Part shown: one piece after another, positions 8,229 through 16,710 of the stretch | Numbering within the stretch: the stretch's first letter is position 1 | Layout of the letters: every line of letters begins with the position of its first letter | Assembly (NCBI RefSeq): GCF_018137945.1 | Contig: NZ_CP073089.1 | Location: 1,860,001-1,924,000, forward strand | Reading direction: 5' to 3' | Source of the DNA: Brevibacterium sp. W7.2 | Lineage (GTDB): Bacteria > Actinomycetota > Actinomycetes > Actinomycetales > Brevibacteriaceae | DNA length: 64,000 nt | Notes under the pieces: model-generated | The model's database searches: none | Seen by the model: only the letters and a program-made list of their open reading frames with translations | Told to the model about the DNA's origin: nothing | Translations under genes and position numbers: made by a program

Positions 8229-9160
8229 CGCAGCGGCCTCCCCGTGAGTTCGAAGAAGACATCGGCCAGCGACTGCGACTGCATGCTGATGTCCCCGATC
8301 GTCAGCCCCGCCTCGGCGATGACCGTGCACAGGGCGGCGATGCGCGCGCTGTCGAGGTTGCCCGCGGCGACGATGAGCGTGCCCTGCACCGAGGCGGGGG
8401 CGACGGCGGTCAGGGCAGACGTCAGCTCCCGTCCGGCGTCGGTGGAGGGGTCGGGAGCGTCGGGCACGGTGATGACGAGCCGACGACCGGCCGCCGAGGC
8501 GCCGCGCAGCTCCGCGGGGGCACCGCGGGCGATGATCCTGCCGCGGTCGATGACGACGATGTCCTCGGCGAGCTTCTCCGCCTCGGCGAGGTCATGGGTG
8601 GTGAGGACGACGCTGACCCCGGAGGCGGCGAGATCGCCGATCACCTCGTGGACGACCTCACGGGCCTGCGGGTCGAGGCCGGCGCTCGGCTCGTCGAGGA
8701 AGACGATGCGGGGACGGCCGATGAGGGCGGCGGCAAGGGCCACGCGCTGCCGCTGTCCGCCGGAGAGCCGGCGGATCGACCGGTTGGCGAACTCGCGGAT
8801 GCCCAGCGGTTCGACGAGCTCGTCGAGCGGGCGCGGATCGGGATAGAGAGCGGCGAGGTGGCGGAGGACGGCGAGCGGCTTCGCGCTCATCGGCAGGCCA
8901 CCGTCCTGGAGCATGACCCCGGCGAGCTGCGCGGTCTCCTCGTGACGGCGGTAGGGGTCGCGGCCGAAGATCTCCACGGTTCCGGCGTCGGGTCGCTTCG
9001 AGCCGACAGCCAGCGCGATCGTCGTCGACTTGCCCGCCCCGTTGGGGCCGAGGACGCCGAGGACGGTGCCGACGCGGGCGTCGAGGTCGATGCCGTCGAC
9101 GACATGGTGCGCGCCGTAGGAATAGCGCAGCCCACGGATGAGGAGTGCCGATTGTGCCAC
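8225..9160 (-). CDS. ABC exporter ATP-binding protein
   Basis: 311 aa ATPase of the DrrA/CcmA type. Walker A GPNGAGKSTT near residue 39, signature LSGGQRQRVALAAAL near residue 134, Walker B IVFLDEPSAGLD near residue 155, and the H-loop TTHDLAEAE. The C-terminal 90 residues form the usual regulatory extension (LTIGDISMQSQSLADVFFELTGR). First gene of the minus-strand exporter-ctaA operon, divergent from sufR across 119 bp that hold an IdeR-like box and a small palindrome, so iron-dependent control is possible. Confidence 0.92.
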   Translation of the reverse strand: MAQSALLIRGLRYSYGAHHVVDGIDLDARVGTVLGVLGPNGAGKSTTIALAVGSKRPDAGTVEIFGRDPYRRHEETAQLAGVMLQDGGLPMSAKPLAVLRHLAALYPDPRPLDELVEPLGIREFANRSIRRLSGGQRQRVALAAALIGRPRIVFLDEPSAGLDPQAREVVHEVIGDLAASGVSVVLTTHDLAEAEKLAEDIVVIDRGRIIARGAPAELRGASAAGRRLVITVPDAPDPSTDAGRELTSALTAVAPASVQGTLIVAAGNLDSARIAALCTVIAEAGLTIGDISMQSQSLADVFFELTGRPLR

Positions 9161-9205
9161 CCGACCATTCTACGACCGGTCGAAACGTCCCGTCGAAACC
9201 GCGCC

Positions 9206-9224
9206 TTCAGTTAGGCTCACCTAG
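9206..9224. promoter_or_regulatory. DtxR/IdeR-like iron box
   Basis: TTCAGTTAGGCTCACCTAG matches the established 19-bp IdeR/DtxR consensus (TTAGGTTAGGCTAACCTAA) at 15 of 19 positions by direct comparison. It lies between the divergent exporter operon (start 9160) and sufR (start 9280), and could act on either promoter. Binding has not been tested. Confidence 0.5.
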
Positions 9225-9243
9225 TTTTACGAAACAATTTACG

Positions 9244-9257
9244 CAACAATAGTGTTG
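9244..9257. promoter_or_regulatory. Palindrome upstream of sufR, candidate SufR operator
   Basis: CAACA at 9244-9248 and TGTTG at 9253-9257 form a perfect inverted repeat with a 4-nt spacer, 22 nt before the sufR start. SufR homologues autoregulate the suf operon, so this is a plausible self-operator by position. Its sequence is not a close match to a motif I can name. Confidence 0.4.
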
Positions 9258-9279
9258 TGTTAGTCAAGGGAGGTGGACT

Positions 9280-9999
9280 ATGACTGCGAACGACGCGGAC
9301 GACAGCAGGACCCGGCAGAAGGTGTTCCGCTCCGTGCTCGACGACGGTCCCATCACCGCCTCGGCGCTGGCAAAAGGCCTTGAGCTCACCCCGGCAGCGA
9401 TCCGTCGTCACCTCGACGCGCTCGAAGGCCAAGGACTCATCGAGGTCCGCGGTCTCGCCGGGAAGCAGGCAGGGCGGGGGAGACCGGCGCGGCACTACGT
9501 AGTCACCTCGCGCGGCCACGACGAGCTCAGCCGGTCCTACGACGAGTTCGCCGTCAACATCCTCCGGTTCTTCCAGGACCGGATGGGGGAGGACGCGGTC
9601 GTCGACTTCTCCGACGACTTCGTCGCGAAGCTGCGCGACCGCCTCGGCGGAGAACTCGAGAAGCGGGGCGGGACGTCGGTGGCGTCACGCTCGCGGGCCC
9701 TGGCCTCAGCGCTCACCCGTGAGGGCTACGCCGCCTCGGCGACACCGGTCGCGGCGGGCACGTCACTCGAGGCGATGCAGCTGTGCCAAGGACACTGTCC
9801 GATCCAATCCGTGGCCGCCGAGTTCCCCGAGATCTGCGAAGCAGAGCTCGCGATGTTCTCGGAATACCTCGGCGTCGATGTGAGAAGACTCTCGTCGCTC
9901 GCCCACGGTGACCACGTCTGCACGACCCACATTCCGACCTCGGAACTCACCAGGCCCCTCATCCACTCAATCGATCGACCTCAAGGAGGTTCACGATGA
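9280..9999 (+). CDS. sufR: Fe-S-sensing transcriptional repressor of the suf operon
   Basis: 239 aa. N-terminal winged helix-turn-helix: [39 protein letters not shown], residues about 18-60, with a [15 protein letters not shown] wing. The C-terminal half carries the cysteines expected to hold a [4Fe-4S] cluster: [11 protein letters not shown] near residue 168, [10 protein letters not shown], and [12 protein letters not shown] near the end. In related bacteria the holo-protein represses suf and the apo-form releases it when clusters run short. A GGGAGG ribosome site precedes the ATG. The stop overlaps the sufB start (ATGA), so it heads the operon, as Rv1460 does in M. tuberculosis. Confidence 0.92.
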   Translation: MTANDADDSRTRQKVFRSVLDDGPITASALAKGLELTPAAIRRHLDALEGQGLIEVRGLAGKQAGRGRPARHYVVTSRGHDELSRSYDEFAVNILRFFQDRMGEDAVVDFSDDFVAKLRDRLGGELEKRGGTSVASRSRALASALTREGYAASATPVAAGTSLEAMQLCQGHCPIQSVAAEFPEICEAELAMFSEYLGVDVRRLSSLAHGDHVCTTHIPTSELTRPLIHSIDRPQGGSR

Positions 10000-11426
10000 C
10001 TGACACAAGCAATCCGATCATCGAGGCGAACCCCGAGCTCAAAGACCTCGGGCAGTACGCATACGGCTGGCACGACGAGAACGATGCCGGAGCCGCAGCG
10101 GCTCGCGGTCTCAACGAAGACGTCGTGCGCAACATCTCGAAGCTCAAGGACGAACCGGACTGGATGCTCCAGCGTCGCCTCAAGGCGCTCAAGCTCTTCG
10201 AGAAGAAGCCGATGCCGAACTGGGGCGCCGACCTCTCGGGAATCGACTTCGCCGACATCAAGTACTTCGTCCGCTCCACCGAGGGCCAGGCCCAGTCGTG
10301 GGAGGACCTGCCCGAGGACATCAAGAACACCTACGACCGCCTCGGCATCCCGGAGGCGGAGAAGCAGCGCCTCGTCGCCGGCGTCGCCGCGCAGTACGAG
10401 TCCGAGGTCGTCTACCACAAGATCAACGAGGAGCTCGAGAGCCAGGGCGTCATCTTCCTCGACACCGACACCGGTCTCAAGGAGCACCCGGAGATCTTCG
10501 AGGAGTACTTCGGCTCGGTCATCCCGTCGGGTGACAACAAGTTCTCGGCGCTGAATACGGCCGTGTGGTCGGGCGGATCCTTCATCTACGTCCCCAAGGG
10601 CGTCCACGTCGAGATCCCGCTGCAGGCCTACTTCCGCATCAACACGGAGAACATGGGCCAGTTCGAGCGCACGCTCATCATCGCCGACGAAGGCTCGTAC
10701 GTCCACTACGTCGAGGGCTGCACGGCCCCGATCTACAAGACGGACTCGCTCCACTCCGCCGTCGTCGAGATCATCGCGAAGAAGGACGCCCGCGTCCGCT
10801 ACACGACGATCCAGAACTGGTCGAACAACGTCTACAACCTCGTGACGAAGCGTGCGATCGCCGAAGAGGGCGCGACGATGGAATGGGTCGACGGCAACAT
10901 CGGCTCGAAGGTGACGATGAAGTACCCGGCGATCTGGCTGACGGGCGAACACGCTCGCGGCGAGACGCTCTCGGTCGCCTTCGCCGGCGAGGGCCAGCAT
11001 CAGGACACCGGTGCGAAGATGGTCCACGCCGCCCCGCATACGCAGTCCTCGATCGTCTCGAAGTCCGTCGCCCGCGGCGGCGGTCGCGCCGGCTACCGCG
11101 GACTCGTCCACGTCTACCCGGGTGCCGAGGGCTCGTCGAACAACGTGCTCTGCGACGCCCTGCTCGTCGACAACATCTCCCGGTCGGACACGTACCCCTA
11201 CATCGACATCCGTGAGGACGACGTCACGCTCGGCCACGAGGCGACCGTGTCGAAGGTGAGCGAGGACCAGCTCTTCTACCTCATGTCCCGCGGCCTCGAG
11301 GAGACCGAGGCGATGGCGATGATCGTGCGCGGCTTCGTCGAGCCGATCGCCCGTGAGCTGCCGATGGAGTACGCCCTCGAGCTCAACCGCCTCATCGAAC
11401 TGCAGATGGAAGGCGCCGTGGGCTGA
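9996..11426 (+). CDS. sufB: Fe-S cluster scaffold protein SufB
   Basis: Scaffold subunit of the SufBC2D complex on which nascent Fe-S clusters form. 476 aa, full length and with no intein, unlike the intein-interrupted SufB of M. tuberculosis. Diagnostic segments: [43 protein letters not shown] near residues 190-235, [12 protein letters not shown] with the conserved cysteine, and the C-terminal [35 protein letters not shown] overlaps the sufR stop by 4 nt and follows AAGGAGG. Co-transcribed with sufD, the Rieske ferredoxin, sufC, sufS, sufU and sufT. Confidence 0.97.
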   Translation: MTDTSNPIIEANPELKDLGQYAYGWHDENDAGAAAARGLNEDVVRNISKLKDEPDWMLQRRLKALKLFEKKPMPNWGADLSGIDFADIKYFVRSTEGQAQSWEDLPEDIKNTYDRLGIPEAEKQRLVAGVAAQYESEVVYHKINEELESQGVIFLDTDTGLKEHPEIFEEYFGSVIPSGDNKFSALNTAVWSGGSFIYVPKGVHVEIPLQAYFRINTENMGQFERTLIIADEGSYVHYVEGCTAPIYKTDSLHSAVVEIIAKKDARVRYTTIQNWSNNVYNLVTKRAIAEEGATMEWVDGNIGSKVTMKYPAIWLTGEHARGETLSVAFAGEGQHQDTGAKMVHAAPHTQSSIVSKSVARGGGRAGYRGLVHVYPGAEGSSNNVLCDALLVDNISRSDTYPYIDIREDDVTLGHEATVSKVSEDQLFYLMSRGLEETEAMAMIVRGFVEPIARELPMEYALELNRLIELQMEGAVG

Positions 11427-11459
11427 GCCCGCGACCGACTGCACGCTTAAGGAGATTTT

Positions 11460-12635
11460 GTGACTGACACCACCAACCCGCTCGGCGTCTCCGAGCATTC
11501 GCACGGCGCGGGCGTCCACGTGCCCGACGCCAAGCGCGACGCGCGCACCCGCAGCTTCGACGTCGCCGACTTCCCCGTGCCCACCGGCCGGGAGGAGGAG
11601 TGGCGCTTCTCGCCCGTGCGCAAGCTCAGCGACTTCTTCGCCGATGCGCCCGGTGAAGCGCGCCTGAGCGTCACCGGCGAACTGCCTGCCGGCGTCACCG
11701 TCGAGGAGATCAGCCTCGAGGCCGCCCAGGAGCTCGGCATCCTCGAACCCGAGGACCGCGCGGCCGCTGTGGCCGCGAACCGCACGGCCACCGTCACCCA
11801 CTACACGGTGCCCGCTGACACGGAGCTCACCGAGGCGGTCGTCATCCACGCCGACGGCACCGGCACCGACCTCGTCCACGGCCATGTCGTCGTGTCCGTG
11901 GGGGCGAACGCGAAGGCGACGATCGTCGTCGAGCACGAGGGCCTGACCCGCTACTCCGAGCTCGTCTCCCTCGTCGTCGGCGACGGCGCGGACCTCACCT
12001 TCGTCTCCCTGCAGCTGTGGGACGACGGTTCGCAGCACCTCGGCCAGCACGATGCGATCGTCGGCAAGGACGCGAAGCTCAAGCACATCGTCGTCACCCT
12101 CGGCGGTGACATCGTCCGGCTCAACGCCAACGTCCGCTACTCGGCCAACGGCGGCGAGGCCGAACTTCTCGGCCTCTACTTCGCCGATGCCGGCCAGCAC
12201 CTCGAGCACCGCACGTACATCGACCACAACACCGCGAAGGCGACGTCGAACGTCATGTACAAGGGCGCCCTGCAGGGCAAGGACGCGCGCAGCGTGTGGA
12301 TCGGCGACGTCCTCATCCGCCCCGAGGCGCTCGGCATCGACACGTACGAGCTCAACCGCAACCTCATCCTCACCGATGGGGCGCGCGCGGACTCCGTGCC
12401 GAACCTCGAGATCGAGACCGGTGACATCGAAGGAGCCGGACACGCCTCGTCGACCGGTCGCTTCGACGAGGAGCACCTCTTCTACCTGATGTCGCGCGGC
12501 ATCCCCGAGGACGTCGCCCGCCAGCTCGTCGTCCGCGGCTTCTTCAACGAGGTCATCCAGAAGATCCAGGTGCCGGAGATCGAAGAGGTCCTCTCGGCCC
12601 GCATCGAGGACGAACTGTCCCGGAGCGTTCTGTGA
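11460..12635 (+). CDS. sufD: Fe-S assembly protein SufD
   Basis: 391 aa partner of SufB in the SufBC2D scaffold, a right-handed beta-helix protein. N-terminus includes PTGREEEWRFSPVRKLSDFF; the C-terminal family signature is [52 protein letters not shown], which carries the conserved histidine used in cluster assembly. GTG start 33 nt after sufB, 5 nt after a TTAAGGAGA ribosome site. Its last bases overlap the ferredoxin start. Confidence 0.95.
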   Translation: MTDTTNPLGVSEHSHGAGVHVPDAKRDARTRSFDVADFPVPTGREEEWRFSPVRKLSDFFADAPGEARLSVTGELPAGVTVEEISLEAAQELGILEPEDRAAAVAANRTATVTHYTVPADTELTEAVVIHADGTGTDLVHGHVVVSVGANAKATIVVEHEGLTRYSELVSLVVGDGADLTFVSLQLWDDGSQHLGQHDAIVGKDAKLKHIVVTLGGDIVRLNANVRYSANGGEAELLGLYFADAGQHLEHRTYIDHNTAKATSNVMYKGALQGKDARSVWIGDVLIRPEALGIDTYELNRNLILTDGARADSVPNLEIETGDIEGAGHASSTGRFDEEHLFYLMSRGIPEDVARQLVVRGFFNEVIQKIQVPEIEEVLSARIEDELSRSVL

Positions 12636-12955
12636 CGATGATCGACGTGGCCGCCTCCGAGGATGTGGCACTCGACAGCGCGCTGCGGATCGACGTGGAG
12701 AACCGCGAGATCTGCCTGGCCCGCGACTCCTTCGGAGTCGTCCACGCGATCGACGATCTGTGCACCCACGGCGAGGTGTCCCTGGCCGAGGGCGAGGTGG
12801 AGGGCTGCGCCATCGAATGCTGGCTGCACGGCTCCCAGTTCGACCTCAACACCGGCCAGCCGCTGAGCCCCCCGGCCTTCGAACCCGTCGCGGTCTACCC
12901 GTGCCAGGAGATCGCCGGCCGCATCCTGCTCGACCCGAACACGACTGTGAACTGA
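12632..12955 (+). CDS. Rieske-type [2Fe-2S] ferredoxin of the suf operon
   Basis: 107 aa non-haem iron oxygenase ferredoxin-like protein. The two Rieske ligand pairs are visible: CTHG near residue 46 and CWLHG near residue 65 (C-x-H and C-x2-H), with the usual loop between. A Rieske protein at this position, between sufD and sufC, is common in actinobacterial suf operons and probably supplies electrons for cluster assembly, though its exact role is not settled. GTG at 12632 overlaps the sufD stop (GTGA); ATG 12638 is a possible alternative start. Confidence 0.9.
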   Translation: MTMIDVAASEDVALDSALRIDVENREICLARDSFGVVHAIDDLCTHGEVSLAEGEVEGCAIECWLHGSQFDLNTGQPLSPPAFEPVAVYPCQEIAGRILLDPNTTVN

Positions 12956-12966
12956 AAAGGATAATC

Positions 12967-13725
12967 ATGTCCACACTGAAAATCTCCGACCTGCACGTCA
13001 GCGTCAACACCGAGGCCGGCGCGAAGCCGATCCTCAACGGCATCAACCTCGAGATCGACTCGAACCAGACGCACGCGATCATGGGCCCCAACGGCTCGGG
13101 CAAGTCGACACTGGCCTACTCGCTCGCCGGTCACCCGAAGTACGAAGTCACCGGCGGATCCGTCACCCTCGACGGTGAGGACGTCCTCGACATGACCGTC
13201 GACGAGCGCGCCAAGGCCGGTCTCTTCCTCGCCATGCAGTACCCCGTCGAGGTGCCCGGCGTGACCGTGACGAACTTCCTCCGCTCGGCCAAGACCGCGA
13301 TCGACGGCGAGGCTCCGAAGCTGCGCAACTGGACGAAGGACCTCAAGTCGGCGATGGAGCAGCTGCGCGTCGACCCCGAGTTCGCGACCCGCAACGTCAA
13401 CGAGGGCTTCTCCGGCGGTGAGAAGAAGCGCCACGAGATCCTCCAGATGGAGATGCTCAAGCCGAAGTTCGCCGTCCTCGACGAGACCGACTCCGGCCTC
13501 GACGTCGACGCTCTGCGCATCGTCTCCGAAGGCGTCAACCGGGTCCGTGAGACGACCGACGTCGGCGTCCTCCTCATCACCCACTACACGCGGATCCTCC
13601 GCTACATCAAGCCCGACTTCGTCCACGTCATCGTCAAGGGCAAGGTCGCCGAGGAGGGCGGACCGGAACTCGCCGAGCGCCTCGAGAACGAGGGCTACGA
13701 CCGCTTCCTCTCGTCCGCGGTCTGA
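12967..13725 (+). CDS. sufC: Fe-S assembly ATPase SufC
   Basis: 252 aa ABC-type ATPase that drives the SufBC2D scaffold; it is soluble and not a transporter subunit. Walker A GPNGSGKSTLAYSLAG near residue 41, signature FSGGEKKRHEILQ near residue 148, Walker B KFAVLDETDSGLDVDAL, and the H-loop ITHYTRIL. The LDE[TP]DSGLD form and QMEML segment are typical of SufC. ATG 12967 follows an AAAGGATA ribosome site; the longer open frame upstream of it is the ferredoxin region read in another phase. The stop shares one base with the sufS start (TGATG). Confidence 0.97.
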   Translation: MSTLKISDLHVSVNTEAGAKPILNGINLEIDSNQTHAIMGPNGSGKSTLAYSLAGHPKYEVTGGSVTLDGEDVLDMTVDERAKAGLFLAMQYPVEVPGVTVTNFLRSAKTAIDGEAPKLRNWTKDLKSAMEQLRVDPEFATRNVNEGFSGGEKKRHEILQMEMLKPKFAVLDETDSGLDVDALRIVSEGVNRVRETTDVGVLLITHYTRILRYIKPDFVHVIVKGKVAEEGGPELAERLENEGYDRFLSSAV

Positions 13726-15008
13726 TGTTCTCTCGGCTCCGGGGCGACTTCCCGATCCTCCGTGCGAGGGTCGGGGAGTCGCCGCTGACCTATCTCGACT
13801 CGGGAGCGACGTCGCAGAAGCCCGAATGCGTCATCGACACGTTCACCGAGTACTTCACGCAGCGCAATGCCGCCGTTCACCGGGGTGCGCACACGCTCGC
13901 CGTCATGGCCACCGACACGTTCGAGGCCGGCCGGGAGGCCGTGGCGAACCTCGTCGGCGGTGCGCCGAACCAGGTCGTGTGGACGAAGAACGCCACCGAG
14001 GCGCTCAACATCGTCGCCCTCGGCATCGACCGGGCCAGCCACGGGTTCGGGGGAGAGGCCGCGCAGCGGTTCGCGATCGGGGAGGGCGATTCGATCGTCG
14101 TCACCGAGATGGAGCACCACGCGAACCTCGTCCCCTGGCAGCAGCTCGCGCAGGCCACCGGGGCGCAGCTGCGGTGGATCCCGGTCACCGATGACGGAGA
14201 GCTCGACCTCACCGACCTCGAGACGATCGTCGACGAGACGACGAAGGTGCTCGCGTTCACCCACGTCTCGAACGTGCTGGGCACGATCAACCCGGTCGCC
14301 GAGCTCGTCGCCCGGGCCCGGGAGGTCGGGGCGTTCGTCGTCCTCGACGCGTGCCAGTCGGTGCCGCACATGCCGGTCGACTTCACCGACCTCGACGTCG
14401 ACTTCGCCGCCTTCTCCGCCCATAAGGCGCTCGGGCCGACCGGCCTCGGCGTGCTCTGGGGGAAGGCCGAGCTCCTCGATGCGCTCCCGCCCGTGCTCAC
14501 CGGCGGTTCGATGATCACGACCGTGACGATGGATTCGGCGGAGTTCATGCCCGCCCCGCAGCGCTTCGAGGCCGGCACTCAGCCGGTGGCCGAGGTCGCG
14601 GCGTTCGCGACGGCCATCGGCTACCTCACCGAGGTGGGGCTCGACCGGGTCTTCGACCATGAGGTCGAGCTCGGCCGGCAGCTGCTCGAGCGGATCGCGC
14701 AGATCCCGGGGATCCGGGTCCTCGGCAATGCCGAGAACCGGATCGGCACCGTGGCCTTCGACGTCGACGGCGTCCACGCCCACGACGTCGGCCAGTACCT
14801 CGACTCGCAGGGCGTGGCCGTGCGTGTGGGCCACCACTGCGCGCAGCCGCTGCACCGCCGGTTCGGGGTGACCGCCTCGACCCGGGCCAGCACGTACCTC
14901 TACAACAACGGCGAGGATGTCGAGCGCTTCCTCACCGCGCTGGCTGAGGTGCGTCCGTTCTTCGGTCTCGCGGACACGCCGGCCGCGGAGAAGGCGCAGG
15001 CATCATGA
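13725..15008 (+). CDS. sufS: Cysteine desulfurase SufS
   Basis: 427 aa PLP-dependent enzyme that takes sulfur from cysteine and forms a protein persulfide for Fe-S assembly. PLP-binding lysine in FAAFSAHKALGPTGLGVLWG near residue 230; catalytic cysteine in VRVGHHCAQPLHRRFGV near residue 370; upstream EMEHHANLVPWQ histidine stacks on the cofactor. This is the group II (SufS/CsdA) form, which works with a SufU partner, and sufU follows with a 4-nt overlap (ATGA). Confidence 0.96.
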   Translation: MFSRLRGDFPILRARVGESPLTYLDSGATSQKPECVIDTFTEYFTQRNAAVHRGAHTLAVMATDTFEAGREAVANLVGGAPNQVVWTKNATEALNIVALGIDRASHGFGGEAAQRFAIGEGDSIVVTEMEHHANLVPWQQLAQATGAQLRWIPVTDDGELDLTDLETIVDETTKVLAFTHVSNVLGTINPVAELVARAREVGAFVVLDACQSVPHMPVDFTDLDVDFAAFSAHKALGPTGLGVLWGKAELLDALPPVLTGGSMITTVTMDSAEFMPAPQRFEAGTQPVAEVAAFATAIGYLTEVGLDRVFDHEVELGRQLLERIAQIPGIRVLGNAENRIGTVAFDVDGVHAHDVGQYLDSQGVAVRVGHHCAQPLHRRFGVTASTRASTYLYNNGEDVERFLTALAEVRPFFGLADTPAAEKAQAS

Positions 15009-15499
15009 CCACCCAGATGCAGCAGCTCTACCAGCAGGTCATCCTCGACCACTCGCGGTCGCGGATCGGCAACGCCGCGCTGCTCGGCGATTCGGCCCCC
15101 GGGCCGCACGGGCACTCCCACCAGGTCAATCCGACCTGCGGGGATGAGATCGAGCTCGAGACCGAACTCGCCGCCGACGGCACCGTGAGCGTGCGGTGGA
15201 CCGGGGACGGATGTTCGATCTCGATGGCCTCGGCGTCCGTGCTCACCGAGCTCGCCGCCTCGGCGACGGTGTCCGAGATGCTCGAGATCGAAGCGGCTTT
15301 CCACGAGCTCATGCACTCCCGGGGGACTCTCGAGGCCGACGAGGAAATACTCGGCGACGCCGCGGCGTTCACCGGAGTGTCGAAGTTCCCGGCACGGATC
15401 AAGTGCGCCCTGCTCGCCTGGATGGCGTTCAAGGACGCGCTCAGCCAGGCCCAGGCGGGAGCACCGGAACACGCACCGACCGAAGACGAGGAGAAGTGA
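15005..15499 (+). CDS. sufU: Zinc-dependent sulfurtransferase SufU
   Basis: 164 aa IscU-like protein that accepts persulfide sulfur from SufS in Gram-positive suf systems. Opening MTTQMQQLYQQVILDHSRSRIGNAALL is typical. The three conserved cysteines are in NPTCGDEI, DGCSISMASASVL and ARIKCALLAW, with the aspartate of CGD as fourth zinc ligand. The acidic C-terminal tail (EHAPTEDEEK) appears variable. Overlaps sufS by 4 nt and sufT by 1 nt. Confidence 0.95.
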   Translation: MTTQMQQLYQQVILDHSRSRIGNAALLGDSAPGPHGHSHQVNPTCGDEIELETELAADGTVSVRWTGDGCSISMASASVLTELAASATVSEMLEIEAAFHELMHSRGTLEADEEILGDAAAFTGVSKFPARIKCALLAWMAFKDALSQAQAGAPEHAPTEDEEK

Positions 15500-15834
15500 T
15501 GCCCGAAGTCATTGATGCACCGCAGAACGCGAGCGTCGACGAAGTGCGCGAAGCGATGATGGACGTCGTCGACCCCGAGCTCGGCGTCAACATCGTCGAC
15601 CTCGGACTCATCTACGGCCTCGCCGTGGAGGACGACGGCACCGCCGTCATCGAGATGACCCTGACGTCGGCGGCCTGCCCGCTCACCGACGTCATCGAGG
15701 ACCAGACCGCGCAGTGCCTCGACGGCATCGTCCCGGCCTACCGCATCAACTGGGTGTGGATGCCGCCATGGGGTCCGGAGAAGATCACCGAGGACGGCCG
15801 CGAGCAGATGCGGGCCCTCGGGTTCAACATCTGA
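15499..15834 (+). CDS. sufT: SufT-type Fe-S carrier/maturation factor (MIP18/DUF59 family)
   Basis: 111 aa. The DUF59 core is complete: VDEVREAMMDVVDPELGVNIVDLGLIYGLAVEDDG, followed by MTLTSAACPLTDVIEDQ with the conserved cysteine, and a C-terminal WMPPWGPEKITEDGREQMRALGF. Family members help deliver Fe-S clusters to client proteins. Last gene of the suf operon, as in mycobacteria (Rv1466). A strong hairpin 55 nt downstream probably ends the transcript. Confidence 0.95.
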   Translation: MPEVIDAPQNASVDEVREAMMDVVDPELGVNIVDLGLIYGLAVEDDGTAVIEMTLTSAACPLTDVIEDQTAQCLDGIVPAYRINWVWMPPWGPEKITEDGREQMRALGFNI

Positions 15835-15888
15835 GCGACTCGGGCGGACTGCACCCGAACTCGTCACGCGGACGTCCGTCCGCACCTC

Positions 15889-15924
15889 CCTCGCCGAGGT
15901 GGCCGATGCGCCGCCTCGGCGAGG
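15889..15924. terminator. Hairpin downstream of the suf operon
   Basis: An 11-bp perfect inverted repeat (CCTCGCCGAGG at 15889-15899, CCTCGGCGAGG at 15914-15924) encloses a 14-nt loop. There is no T-run; long GC hairpins without T-tracts are usual at actinobacterial gene ends. The other 130 bases between sufT and the RNase H gene hold no visible gene. Confidence 0.55.
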
Positions 15925-16005
15925 TCGCGTTCGGCGGGTGCCTGCGACCGTGAAACAATGGTGCGGGCCCATTGACGACCGGACCCGACGTCCAGAGGAG
16001 AACCA

Positions 16006-16710
16006 TTGACGATCATCGCTGCCGCAGACGGGTCTGCGCTCGGCAACCCCGGACCGGCTGGGTGGGCCTGGTACATCGACGACGACTGCTGGCACGCCGG
16101 GGGCTGGAAGAACGCGACGAACAACCGCGGTGAGCTCATGGCCGTCCTCGACCTCCTCGAATCGACCGCCGACGTCGACGAGGACCTCAAGATCTTCTGC
16201 GACTCCCAGTACGTCATCAACGCCCTGACGAAGTGGATGCCGGGTTGGAAGCGCAAGGGCTGGAAGAAGGCCGACGGCAAGGAGGTCCTCAACCGCGACC
16301 TCCTCGAATCCCTCGATCAGGCGCTGACCGGACGCGACGTCGAATTCGAATGGGTCAAGGGCCACAACAACCACGCGATGAACGAAGCCGCCGACGAGCG
16401 CGCCCGGGCCGTCGCCACCGCCTACCAGAAGGGCACAGCGGTGCCCGAGGGACCCGGCTACGTCCCCGCGGGGACGTCCGTGAGCGTCGAAGCCGGCACG
16501 GAATCGCCGGCGAACGCCCAGGTCGAGCCAGAGGCATCGGCGTTCGCCGAAGCTCCCGCGCCCGGCGGGGACACCGGGGACACCACCGTCGTCTCCACGC
16601 GCGTGGCCCGCACCATCGCCGACGAACTCGTCTCCCGGGCCCGCGCCCAGGGAGTCCACCCACAGGAATACCTGGCCGACCTCATCGGCCGCAGTTTGGA
16701 GAGAGAATGA
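16006..16710 (+). CDS. rnhA: Ribonuclease HI with a C-terminal ribbon-helix-helix-like extension
   Basis: 234 aa. Residues 1-140 are a bacterial RNase HI that cuts the RNA of RNA-DNA hybrids: active-site carboxylates D8 (AAADGSALGNP), E43 (NNRGELMAV), D66 (IFCDSQYVI) and D130 (NEAADERAR), plus the basic-protrusion-like WMPGWKRKGWKKADG. After a Pro/Ala/Glu-rich linker (about 141-195), residues 196-234 (VSTRVARTIADELVSRARAQGVHPQEYLADLIGRSLERE) look like a CopG-type ribbon-helix-helix or dimerisation tail, unlike the N-terminal hybrid-binding domain of some RNases H. TTG start at 16006 after AGAGGAGAA. Overlaps the ABC-F gene by 4 nt (ATGA). Confidence 0.85.
   Translation: MTIIAAADGSALGNPGPAGWAWYIDDDCWHAGGWKNATNNRGELMAVLDLLESTADVDEDLKIFCDSQYVINALTKWMPGWKRKGWKKADGKEVLNRDLLESLDQALTGRDVEFEWVKGHNNHAMNEAADERARAVATAYQKGTAVPEGPGYVPAGTSVSVEAGTESPANAQVEPEASAFAEAPAPGGDTGDTTVVSTRVARTIADELVSRARAQGVHPQEYLADLIGRSLERE

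Noticed and set aside
9996..11426. Intein in SufB
   Set aside because: The host protein is continuous at 476 aa with no splicing motifs.
9981..12671. 896-aa minus-strand open frame opposite sufB-sufD
   Set aside because: Shadow of two clear suf genes; repetitive Asp/Val/Arg/Leu composition without recognisable domains.
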